From Aeromicrobium duanguangcaii (GTDB lineage: Bacteria; Actinomycetota; Actinomycetes; Propionibacteriales; Nocardioidaceae), in assembly GCF_024508295.1 (NCBI RefSeq), contig NZ_CP101990.1:744001-808000 (forward strand): DNA of 64,000 nt, given 5' to 3'. The notes under the pieces are model-generated. The model ran no database searches. It was not told the origin of the DNA and saw nothing but the letters and a program-made list of their open reading frames with translations. The position numbers were made by a program, and so were the translations under genes. Shown here piece after piece: positions 1 to 7,080 of this stretch (positions are counted from its first letter, which is position 1; each line of letters opens with the position of its first letter).

Positions 1-1455
1 CCGTTGTTCGCCGACGGATCTGCCGCCGAGGGGCACTGGGACACGCTCAACGCGCTGCAAAAGAGGAGCGCCGCCCTCGAAAAGGTCGGCCAGCATCTCC
101 TCGACCGGATGCCCCCGTTTGTGTACTTCTCCTCATACTTCGCCGTGCGGCCGCGCATCCACCTCAACCGCCTCGCCGAGCGCGAGGCATCGGGTGAACT
201 CGACCTGGCCTATGACTTCGGCAACCTTCAACTCCTGAAGTTCCTCGGCTTCACGGCCAAGGAACTTTCCGAAATGGACTCAAAGGCGCCCGAAAAGGGC
301 CACAACTTCGAGAACGACGCCAACATGCAGAAGCAGTACGCGGCCGATCTCGCCGCCCACGAGCGTCGAGTCGCCGAACGCAAGAAGGCCCTGTATGCCG
401 CCGGAGCTCGTCTGACGCAGGAGATCCGGCGCGTCTGGAACGACGAGACCCTCACGCTGCGCTTGGAAGTCGACGGCCAATACCTCCAGACTCTTGTCGA
501 GGACGAACTTGGCCATCCCGTCGAACTTGACCAGCGCAGCGAGGGGTTTCGCTGGCTCGTGTCCTTTTTCGTCGTCTTCCACGCTCAGGCCGCTGACAAC
601 CTCAAGGATGCGGTGCTCCTCCTCGACGAGCCCGGCCTGAGCTTGCATGCGCTCAAGCAACAGGAGTTCCGCAAGACCGTGTCCCGGCTAGCCGAGGGCA
701 ACCAGGTCATCTACACCACTCACTCGCCTTTTATGGTCGGCGCTGACGAGCTGGACTCAGTGCGCATTGTTGAGATGGCCGACCGACGCGAGGGCACCAA
801 GGTCAACACCCGCCTCGCGGTCGATGACCCCAAGTCGATCTACCCGTTGCAGGCAGCGCTGGGCTACGACCTCGCACAGAGCATGTTCACCCACCAGCGC
901 AACCTTGTCGTCGAGGGCGTGACCGACCTGCTCTATGTCGAGGCGCTCAACGCCGCCTTCGCCGCCGAGGGTAAGGACGCGCTCGATGAGGGCATCGCTA
1001 TCGTGCCGGCGGGAAGCGCTAGCAAGGTCGTCTACTACAGCACCATCCTCACCAGCCAAAACCTTAAGGTCGCGGCCTTGCTGGACTCCGACGCCGCGGG
1101 CGACCGGGCTGCTGAGCAGGAGGCGCTGTGGCAACTGTTAACCGACAAGCGCATCCTCCGTACCGGAGACCACGTCGCCGGCGTGCAGCGCGCGGAGATC
1201 GAGGACCTATTCCGCACCACTCTCGGCGTGGTGGCACGTGACGCACTCGGCTGGGACAGCGTGGACAACATCGCTGGCCAGTCGTCCCGTCCGGTCATGG
1301 AGATCCTCGTCGCCGACCATGTGGGTGTGTCGAAGTGGAAGTTAGCGCGCAGGTTCACCCGCTGGCTGGCCGACAACGGCGCCGACGGGCTCACCGAGGA
1401 AGAGCACAAGGCGTGGTCCTCGCTCGTGAAGGCGACAAATAGGGCCCTCGCCTAA
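1..1455 (+). CDS. OLD-family ATPase with C-terminal TOPRIM nuclease domain (5' end outside window)
   Basis: The reading frame is already open at base 1, so the N-terminus with the Walker A motif lies upstream. What remains is the second half of an ABC-type ATPase: a long charged region (about nt 250-450), a signature-like segment LDQRSEGFRW (about 525-555), Walker B LLLDEPGLS (about 615-640) and a downstream THSPF switch histidine (about 717). A TOPRIM domain follows with EGVTD (about 910) and the acidic LDSDAAGD (about 1081). This is the architecture of overcoming-lysogenization-defect (OLD) nucleases, several of which act in phage defence with a partner gene. The neighbouring integrase remnant fits a genomic island. 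Any partner would be upstream and is not visible. Confidence 0.82.
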   Translation, partial: PLFADGSAAEGHWDTLNALQKRSAALEKVGQHLLDRMPPFVYFSSYFAVRPRIHLNRLAEREASGELDLAYDFGNLQLLKFLGFTAKELSEMDSKAPEKGHNFENDANMQKQYAADLAAHERRVAERKKALYAAGARLTQEIRRVWNDETLTLRLEVDGQYLQTLVEDELGHPVELDQRSEGFRWLVSFFVVFHAQAADNLKDAVLLLDEPGLSLHALKQQEFRKTVSRLAEGNQVIYTTHSPFMVGADELDSVRIVEMADRREGTKVNTRLAVDDPKSIYPLQAALGYDLAQSMFTHQRNLVVEGVTDLLYVEALNAAFAAEGKDALDEGIAIVPAGSASKVVYYSTILTSQNLKVAALLDSDAAGDRAAEQEALWQLLTDKRILRTGDHVAGVQRAEIEDLFRTTLGVVARDALGWDSVDNIAGQSSRPVMEILVADHVGVSKWKLARRFTRWLADNGADGLTEEEHKAWSSLVKATNRALA

Positions 1456-1519
1456 CTGCGCAGGTTGCGGTAGATCCGGACTGAGCGACATTCTGGGCCA
1501 TGCAGCGCGAGCCCAGCAC

Positions 1520-2602
1520 TCAGACTGCACCGTCGCTTCCTCCCGTCAGGGTGTCGCTGGCGACTTGGGCGGTGCCTAGCGCGGCTTCCATGATCGACTC
1601 CGCAGCGGCCCTGGTCCGGTCCTCGGCGGTTGGCCAGAGGTGGGCGTAGGTGTTCAGAGTCGTCGTCGCTTTGGCGTGGCCCAAGGAACGCTGAACGGTC
1701 ACGACGTCGCAGCCGGAGGCGATGAGGCCTGACGCGTAGAAGTGGCGCAGGTCGTGGAGTTTGATCCCCGTGAGTTCGGCGTCGCGGAGGGTGAGGCGCC
1801 ACCAGTAGCCGACGGTGTTCTGGTGGGGCGGGTCGCCGCCCTCGCCGGCGAAAAGCCACCGCGCGTCGCCCGTCGTTCCGTGCGTGCGAACGTGCTCGGC
1901 GAGGATGTCGATGAGGCTGTCGGCGAGGTAGACGACGCGCTCCGAGCCGTACTTCGGCGGCCGAATGGTGACGGCACCTCGGTTGATCCGTTGGACCTGC
2001 CGGGTGACCTTGAGGGTCTTGCGGAGGAAGTCGATGTCGCCGAGTTGGACACCAGCAGCCTCGCCGAGCCGGAGGCCCGCGAAGGCACAGAGCGCGACGA
2101 ACGGCTGGAACGCTTGTTCCGACACTGCGACGAGTTGACCGACCTCCTCCGGGGTCGGGATCGACATGGCCGCGTCAGCGCGTCGGCCTCGGGGGAGTCG
2201 GACACCGTCGGTCGGATCTGAGCCGATGACCCGGTCCTTGACCGCGGCGCGGAACACCGAGCGGACGTTGACGTAGCGGGTCTTGATCGTGCCGGGTGCG
2301 AGCCCGGCCGCGTCCATCGACTTGATCCAGGTCTCGATCTCCGAGTGGCGAATCTGCTTCATCGGTTTGGCGGCGAACGGGACTGAGCGCGCCGCCAACG
2401 ACATCGCGAGTACCGTCCCGGGCGCCCAGATCTGCCGAGCTGACTACTCTCCGAAGAACGCACGCGGCCTGCGCCCCCCGGGGTCAGCGTAGGTTCCGCC
2501 GACTACGGCAGCTGTGACGCTGTCGAGCCACAGCTGCGCGTCGATCTTCCGGTCGAAGTGTCGAGAGTGTTCCTTGCCCGTGTCGTCGCGAGAGCGAGGC
2601 GT
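1520..2602 (-). pseudogene. tyrosine recombinase (phage-type integrase), disrupted by in-frame TAG
   Basis: The part after ATG 2404 (294 codons) holds the catalytic domain of a site-specific tyrosine recombinase: Arg in AFAGLRLGEA, the hairpin Lys in PKYGSERVV, HDLRH, LGHAKATTTLNTY with the nucleophile Tyr. Reading on upstream in the same frame gives GKEHSRHFDRKIDAQLWLDS and GTYADPGGRRP, which is the usual N-terminal arm-binding/core-binding sequence of actinobacterial integrases. A TAG at 2446-2444 interrupts it, and no ATG/GTG/TTG start precedes the stop in this frame; a further stop lies at 2605-2603. The gene is therefore probably inactive, unless the 294-codon fragment works alone, which would lack the N-terminal domain. 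It marks the edge of a degenerate mobile island. Confidence 0.8.
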
Positions 2603-2723
2603 TCACCCTGTCGACCGACGGGTCGGGGCAGCACGAGGCCCTCGGCCGCTACCTGCGTGCGGGCTGACCCCGAGCCGCGCGACCCGTGGACGGATTCCTT
2701 CGATACCAGTCTCTCTCTGCGGT

Positions 2724-2741
2724 GATATCATCGGTGATATC
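2724..2741. promoter_or_regulatory. palindromic operator of the FitAB-like toxin-antitoxin operon
   Basis: The sequence GATATCA-TCGG-TGATATC is a perfect 7-bp inverted repeat with a 4-bp spacer, ending 20 bp before the antitoxin start codon. Ribbon-helix-helix antitoxins of this type autoregulate by binding such repeats. Binding is inferred. Confidence 0.6.
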
Positions 2742-2761
2742 GACGAAGGGAGGTGCTCGTC

Positions 2762-2995
2762 ATGGCGTCCATCATCGTCAGAGGGCTCGATGATTCGGTG
2801 AAGCAGCGGCTCGCCGCACAGGCCGAAGAGCACGGCCGGTCGATGGAGGCCGAGGTGCGGGACATCCTCACGCGTGCGGCGTCGCGTCCCCATGTCGGGC
2901 TCGCCCTCCTGGAGGTCGCTCGTGCAGTCGGGGGCGTTGAGGATCTTGCGATCCCTGACCGCGCTGATGCGGCTCGCGGGGTGGACTTCGGATGA
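2762..2995 (+). CDS. FitA/VapB-type ribbon-helix-helix antitoxin
   Basis: A 77-residue protein beginning MASIIVRGLDDSVKQRLAAQ, the strand-helix-helix of FitA-like (Arc/MetJ-fold) antitoxins; the helical EVRDILTRA follows and an unstructured C-terminal tail presumably wraps the toxin. ATG 2762 is chosen because GGAGGT (2749-2754) sits 7 bases before it, whereas the in-frame GTG at 2753 overlaps that ribosome-binding site. The stop overlaps the toxin start (ATGA), so the pair is translationally coupled. It should neutralise the PIN toxin and repress the operon through the palindrome just upstream. Confidence 0.85.
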   Translation: MASIIVRGLDDSVKQRLAAQAEEHGRSMEAEVRDILTRAASRPHVGLALLEVARAVGGVEDLAIPDRADAARGVDFG

Positions 2996-3411
2996 TCGTG
3001 CTCGACACGAACGTCATCTCGGAGATCTTCCGTCCACAGCCTGAGCCGCGCGTGCTGGCGTGGCTCGAGTCGCTCACCGACGACGTCGCCATCACCTCGA
3101 TCACGCTTGCGGAGCTACTCGCCGGAGTCCACAGGCTCCCGGAGGGTCGACGCACGACGGATCTCGCGGCAGCGATCCATGCCGCGATCCAGCCGTACCG
3201 GGACACGCGTTCACTGCTTGCCTTCGACGAGGATGCTGCCGCTGAGTACGCCGAGGTGGTCGTCTCGCGCGAGCGCGCCGGGCTGCCGATCAGCATGGTC
3301 GATGCCCAGATTGCCGCGATCTGCCGCGTGAACCGGGCGATTTGCGCCACCCGGAACGTGAAGGACTTCGAGGCCACCGGCGTTGACGTCGCCAACCCTT
3401 GGCGTGAGTGA
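2992..3411 (+). CDS. FitB/VapC-type PIN-domain ribonuclease toxin
   Basis: This 139-residue PIN-domain protein starts MIVLDTNVISEIFRP and keeps the four acidic metal-binding residues expected of an active RNase: D5, E41 (TLAELLAG), D104 (SMVDAQIAA) and D125 (RNVKDF). The length is normal for FitB/VapC toxins. It is encoded as the second gene of a 4-nt-overlapping pair with its antitoxin. The last codons (VDVANPWRE) and the 20 bases after the stop recur at 7024-7074, where only the tail of a second toxin gene remains. Confidence 0.88.
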   Translation: MIVLDTNVISEIFRPQPEPRVLAWLESLTDDVAITSITLAELLAGVHRLPEGRRTTDLAAAIHAAIQPYRDTRSLLAFDEDAAAEYAEVVVSRERAGLPISMVDAQIAAICRVNRAICATRNVKDFEATGVDVANPWRE

Positions 3412-3432
3412 AGGCTCGGCCCGGGCGGCCGA
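3382..3432 (+). repeat. direct repeat R1, copy 1: 3' end of the PIN toxin gene
   Basis: About 51 bp covering the last ten codons of the PIN toxin, its stop and about 20 bp downstream. It matches 7024-7074 with about four mismatches by eye and the same reading frame. The two copies are in direct orientation and bracket 3.6 kb. Confidence 0.8.
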
Positions 3433-3439
3433 CTCAGGA

Positions 3440-3612
3440 CGCCTGGGGTCCGAAAATAGTCCGCAAGAAGCTCATTTCCGGTCGACTTTCACCCTTTCCC
3501 AACAGGGTTCGATGCCCGTTCCGGGCTGGTATTCCAGTGTTTGCAGCCGATTCGTCAATCGCGTCAAACAAGTGTCGAAAACGCGGATCTTTGTTCAGCT
3601 TCGATGTCTGAC
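3440..3612. repeat. diverged intergenic repeat R2, copy 1
   Basis: This gene-free stretch is similar to 6036-6213 over about 170 bp, with identical blocks such as GTCCGCAAGAAG, TTTCCGGTCGACTTTC and CGGATCTTTGTT. In one minus-strand frame the two copies translate to related peptides (ESRPE..FLRT) and two of the length differences are multiples of three, so it may be a decayed coding fragment. It ends at the start codon of the PhnA-like gene and could also carry its promoter. The family is not recognised. Confidence 0.65.
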
Positions 3613-3960
3613 GCTCTGCCTCCTTGCCCCGAGTGCGGCGAGGACTACACGTATGAGTCGGGTGCTCTGCTGACGTGCCCGATGTGCGCCCATGAGTGGT
3701 CGCCGATCGCGGATGAGCCTCGGGAGACCGAGCGGGTCTTCAAGGACTCCGTCGGCAACGTCCTCGAGGACGGCGACACGGTCACCATCGCGAAGGACCT
3801 CAAGGTCAAGGGCGCCGGCGGGGGAGTCGTCAAGGTCGGCACGAAGGTGCGCGGCATCCGGCTGATCACCGACGGCGTCGGCGATCACGACATCGACGCC
3901 AAGGTTCCGGGCTTCGGACCGATGCAGCTGAAGTCGAGCGTGGTGAAGAAGGTCCTCTGA
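3604..3960 (+). CDS. phnA: PhnA/YjdM-family zinc-ribbon protein
   Basis: A 118-residue protein with an N-terminal zinc ribbon (CPECGEDYTYESG...TCPMCAHEW, two CxxC knuckles) and a C-terminal domain (VFKDSVGNVLEDGDTVTI...LKVKG...GTKVRGIRL) diagnostic of the PhnA/YjdM family. The name comes from linkage to phosphonate genes in Escherichia coli, but the protein is not needed for phosphonate use and its role is unclear; no phosphonate genes are visible here. ATG 3604 is chosen because the family begins right before the zinc ribbon. No convincing ribosome-binding site precedes it, so the message may be leaderless. Confidence 0.88.
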   Translation: MSDALPPCPECGEDYTYESGALLTCPMCAHEWSPIADEPRETERVFKDSVGNVLEDGDTVTIAKDLKVKGAGGGVVKVGTKVRGIRLITDGVGDHDIDAKVPGFGPMQLKSSVVKKVL

Positions 3961-4048
3961 GGACCACGCTTCGCTCGCGGCGCCCGTCAGGCTTGATGCC
4001 CGCAGACCCCTGGGCTGAACGGTGACCCCGTCCTGACAGGCTTCTGTC

Positions 4049-5668
4049 ATGGGTCACGTCGACGTCGCACACCTGGAATACGTCCTGCCGGACGGGCGGT
4101 TGCTGCTCGGTGACGTGTCGTTCCGGGTGGGGGAGGGGTCCGTCGTGGCGCTGGTCGGCCCGAACGGCGCCGGCAAGTCGACGCTGCTCAGGCTGATCGA
4201 CGGCTCCTTGCCGCCCGACGCGGGCACCGTGAACGTCTCCGGTGGTCTGGCCGTGATGCCGCAGTTCGTCGGAACGGTTCGCGACGGGTCGTCGGTGCGT
4301 GACCTGCTCGTGAGTGTGGCGCCCGACCGGATCCGCAACGCAGCGCGAGCGGTCGACGCCGCCGAGGCCGCGCTGGCCTCGAACGATGACGAGGCGACTC
4401 AGATGGCTTACGCCCAAGCACTCTCGGACTGGGCCGAGGCCGAGGGTTACGACTACGAGAACACCTGGGACATGTGCACGATCGCTGCGCTGGGTGCCTC
4501 GTACTACTCCGTCATGGACCGTGAGGCCGTGACGCTGTCGGGCGGTGAGCAGAAGCGGGTCGTGCTGGAGGCGTTGCTGCGCGGACCGGCCGAGGTGCTG
4601 CTGCTCGACGAGCCCGACAACTACCTCGACGTCCCCTCCAAGCGCTGGCTGGAGCAGCAGTTGCGCGAGACCCGCAAGACCGTGCTTCTGGTCTCGCACG
4701 ATCGCGAGTTGCTGTCGGAGGCCGCTGACAAGATCCTCTCGGTCGAGCCGTCGCCGGCCGGAGCGGACGTGTGGGTGCACGGAGGCGGGTTCGCGTCCTT
4801 CCACGAGGCCCGCACACAGCGATTCGCGCGGTTCGAGGAGCTGCGCAAGCGCTGGGACGAGCAGCACGCGCGGTTGAAGAAGTTGGTGGTGACCCTGCAG
4901 CAGGCTGCCGCCGTCAGCCATGCGATGGCGTCGCGGTACTCCGCGGCGCAGACCCGGCTGAGGAAGTTCGAGGAGATCGGGCCGCCCCCTGAGCCACCGC
5001 GCGAGCAGGACATCACGATGCGCCTGAAGGGCGGTCGCACCGGCGTGCGGGCGATCACCATCGAACAGCTGGAGTTGACGGGCCTGATGGCGCCGTTCGA
5101 CCTCGAGGTGTTCCAGGGCGAGCGGGTGGCCGTGCTCGGCTCGAACGGCTCCGGGAAGTCACACTTCCTGCGCCTGCTGGCGGGTCAGCCGGTCGACCAC
5201 TCGGGCGCTTGGAAGCTCGGCGCGCGGGTCGTGCCGGGTCACTTCGCGCAGACTCACGCCTACCCCGAGCTCGACGGCCGCACGCTGCTGGACATCCTGT
5301 GGGCCGAACATGCACTGCAGCGCGGGCCGGCGATGTCGTCACTGCGACGCTACGAGCTCGAGCAGCAGGCCGAGACCACGTACGAACGGCTCTCGGGCGG
5401 GCAGAAGGCGCGGGTGCAGATCCTGCGCCTCGAGCTCGGCGGAGCGACGTCGCTGCTGCTCGACGAGCCCACCGACAACCTCGACCTGGAGTCGGCCGAG
5501 GCGCTGCAGGCCGCGCTCGAGTCGTACGAGGGCACCGTCCTGGCCGTGACCCACGACCGTTGGTTCGCCAAGACCTTCGACCGATTCCTGATCTTCGGGG
5601 CCGATGGAGTGGTGCGCGAGAGCTCGGAGCCCGTGTGGGACGAGGGACGCGTGCAGCGCGACCGCTGA
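4049..5668 (+). CDS. ABC-F family ATPase
   Basis: A 539-residue soluble protein with two ABC domains and no membrane segments, the layout of ABC-F translation factors. Domain 1 has Walker [10 protein letters not shown] (about residues 38-46), signature LSGGEQKR (about 163) and [12 protein letters not shown] charged helical linker (about 245-330) is where ABC-F proteins carry the arm that reaches the ribosomal P/E site. Domain 2 has GSNGSGKSH (about 365), LSGGQKAR (about 448) and [11 protein letters not shown]. The second Walker A ends in Lys-Ser-His rather than the usual Ser-Thr/Ser-Ser, which is odd. Members act either in antibiotic resistance or as general ribosome rescue factors; sequence alone does not decide. 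The start of a second ABC-F gene follows 58 bp downstream. Confidence 0.9.
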   Translation: MGHVDVAHLEYVLPDGRLLLGDVSFRVGEGSVVALVGPNGAGKSTLLRLIDGSLPPDAGTVNVSGGLAVMPQFVGTVRDGSSVRDLLVSVAPDRIRNAARAVDAAEAALASNDDEATQMAYAQALSDWAEAEGYDYENTWDMCTIAALGASYYSVMDREAVTLSGGEQKRVVLEALLRGPAEVLLLDEPDNYLDVPSKRWLEQQLRETRKTVLLVSHDRELLSEAADKILSVEPSPAGADVWVHGGGFASFHEARTQRFARFEELRKRWDEQHARLKKLVVTLQQAAAVSHAMASRYSAAQTRLRKFEEIGPPPEPPREQDITMRLKGGRTGVRAITIEQLELTGLMAPFDLEVFQGERVAVLGSNGSGKSHFLRLLAGQPVDHSGAWKLGARVVPGHFAQTHAYPELDGRTLLDILWAEHALQRGPAMSSLRRYELEQQAETTYERLSGGQKARVQILRLELGGATSLLLDEPTDNLDLESAEALQAALESYEGTVLAVTHDRWFAKTFDRFLIFGADGVVRESSEPVWDEGRVQRDR

Positions 5669-5726
5669 GACACTGGACTGTCCGGAACCGCTGCCCACGC
5701 GCACCCTCACTCCCAGAGGACCACGT

Positions 5727-5924
5727 ATGACCGAAACACTCGTCGCCACCGGACTTGCCGGTGGCCACGCGCACCGGACGCTCTTCGACGACCTCGACCT
5801 GACGGTCGCGCCCGGCGACGTCGTCGGCGTGGTGGGTGTCAACGGGGCCGGGAAGTCGACCTTGTTGCGCATCCTGGCCGCAGAGCTGGAGCCGCAGGCC
5901 GGCACGCGAGGGTTGACGTCCTGA
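5727..5924 (+). pseudogene. 5' stump of a second ABC-F ATPase gene
   Basis: Sixty-five codons starting [20 protein letters not shown] include a complete first Walker A ([21 protein letters not shown]) and then end in GTRGLTS and a stop. ABC-F proteins have more than 500 residues, so about 90% of the gene is missing. The N-terminal sequence differs from that of the intact neighbour, so this is not a simple tandem copy. The break is followed by about 100 bp without a recognisable gene and then repeat R2', consistent with deletion or insertion at this spot. Confidence 0.8.
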
Positions 5925-6035
5925 GCATCGAAGATCGCGGAAACTGGGCAGTGGTGGCGCGGTTTTCAGCTGACCCCGGAATGTGCCGCGCTGGACGCCA
6001 GCGATGCCGTCGTCCGCACCGTCGGTGGTGGTGCC
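5925..6035. other. gene-free segment between ABC-F stump and repeat R2'
   Basis: No gene with a plausible start was found. One plus-strand frame stays open (reading LTPECAALDASDAVVRTVGG) and looks like a codon-biased remnant, but it has no start and no recognised family. Confidence 0.4.
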
Positions 6036-6213
6036 GTGCGGGCCTGCGGTCCGCAAACAGTCCGCAAGAAGTTCGTTTCCGGTCGACTTTCGCACCTTGT
6101 TCCCAACGATGTTCGATGCTCGTTCTGGACTGGGATTCCAGCCGTATTAGCCAGTAGTCAATCACGTCAAGCACCTGCCGAAAACACGGATCTTTGTTCC
6201 GCTTCAACGTCTG
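6036..6213. repeat. diverged intergenic repeat R2, copy 2
   Basis: Second copy of the repeat at 3440-3612, roughly three quarters identical by eye and in the same orientation. Again it lies just upstream of a plus-strand gene (start 6258). Its minus strand can be read as ...NTAGIPVQNEHRTSLG...ESRPETNFLRTVCGP, parallel to the peptide from copy 1. Confidence 0.65.
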
Positions 6214-6257
6214 AATCGGCCCTTGCCAGGACCCGCGCCCGGTGCCGATGATGAGGG

Positions 6258-6983
6258 ATGACGCGATTCGTCGACACGGATGAGTTCGAGGGCGCCACGT
6301 TCGTCGCGGCGAGCTTCAAGGGTGCCACTCTGCGCTTCTGCGACGTCAGCGAGGTGACGATCCGCGGGGCCCAGCTCGACGGGCTCGACATCGACGGTCA
6401 CGACCTGGCCTTCGGTCGGCTCATCGTCAACGGCGTCGACGTCGTGCCGCTGGTGGAGGCCGAGCTCAACCGCAGGTTCCCCGGGCGTGAGCTTCAGAAC
6501 GCTCGAACACCCGAAGGCTTGCGCGACGGGTGGGTCGCGGTGCAGGCGGCCTGGCAGCAGACGCTCGATGACACGCCCCCCGAGCTCATCGAGGCCCACG
6601 TCGAGGACGAGTGGTCGCTGGCTCAGACGTTGCGCCACCTGGTCCTGGCGACCGATGCGTGGCTGCGCGGCGCGATCCTGGGGATCTCCGAGCCGTTCCA
6701 CGAGAACGGCCTGGCCTTCACCGGCGCCGAGCAGATGGGATTCGACGTCTCGATCTTCCGTGCCGACGTGCCGTTCGACGAGGTCCTCGCCGTGCGCGCG
6801 GAGCGTCAGCAGATGGTCACCGACTTCCTCGCCACGGTGACGCAGGAGCAGCTCGACGAGGAGCGGAACGACCCGTGGGGGAGCGACTGGCGTCCCACTG
6901 TGGGGGACTGCATCCGCGTGATCCTCGAAGAGGAGTGGGCGCACCTGCGGTACGTCCGGCGCGACCTGGCTGCGCTGACCTGA
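6258..6983 (+). CDS. pentapeptide-repeat plus DinB-like domain protein
   Basis: A 241-residue protein. Residues about 8-50 (EFEGATFVAASFKGATLRFC...) follow the A(D/N)LXX rhythm of pentapeptide repeats. From about residue 85 to the end it resembles the DinB/YfiT four-helix bundle, with conserved histidines in TLRHLVLATDAW and EEEWAHLRYVRRDL that would bind a metal. Such actinobacterial proteins are common and mostly uncharacterised; some relatives are thiol-dependent (mycothiol/bacillithiol) transferases. It lies between repeats R2' and R1'. Confidence 0.75.
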   Translation: MTRFVDTDEFEGATFVAASFKGATLRFCDVSEVTIRGAQLDGLDIDGHDLAFGRLIVNGVDVVPLVEAELNRRFPGRELQNARTPEGLRDGWVAVQAAWQQTLDDTPPELIEAHVEDEWSLAQTLRHLVLATDAWLRGAILGISEPFHENGLAFTGAEQMGFDVSIFRADVPFDEVLAVRAERQQMVTDFLATVTQEQLDEERNDPWGSDWRPTVGDCIRVILEEEWAHLRYVRRDLAALT

Positions 6984-7023
6984 GGCGCTCATGTCCACGA
7001 GCAACAGGTTCTCCGGCGCACGT

Positions 7024-7074
7024 GTTGACGTCGGCAACCCTTGGCGTGAGTGAAGACTCGGCCCGAGCGGTCGG
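7024..7074 (+). repeat. direct repeat R1, copy 2: orphan 3' tail of a PIN toxin gene
   Basis: About 92% identical by eye to 3382-3432. It encodes VDVGNPWRE and a stop in the toxin frame, inside a 20-codon open frame from ATG 6991, but the catalytic part of the toxin is absent. It ends just before the stop codon of the minus-strand GntP gene. Confidence 0.75.
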
Positions 7075-7080
7075 TGTGGC

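Noticed and set aside
4-21. TTG at base 4 as a genuine start of the OLD-family gene
   Set aside because: The frame is open before it, the protein lacks its Walker A half and no ribosome-binding site can be judged at the window edge.
2606-2673. Plus-strand frame reading AFTLSTDGSGQHEALGRYLRAG
   Set aside because: It looks codon-like, but no start, family or matching upstream frame was found; it overlaps the decayed integrase region.
3491-3530. tRNA-like T-arm (GGGTTCGATGCCC) within repeat R2
   Set aside because: No acceptor, D or anticodon stems can be formed around it.
6991-7053. 20-codon frame MSTSNRFSGARVDVGNPWRE as a peptide gene
   Set aside because: It is better explained as the tail of a lost toxin gene; its first codons also resemble the start of the choloylglycine-hydrolase gene by chance.
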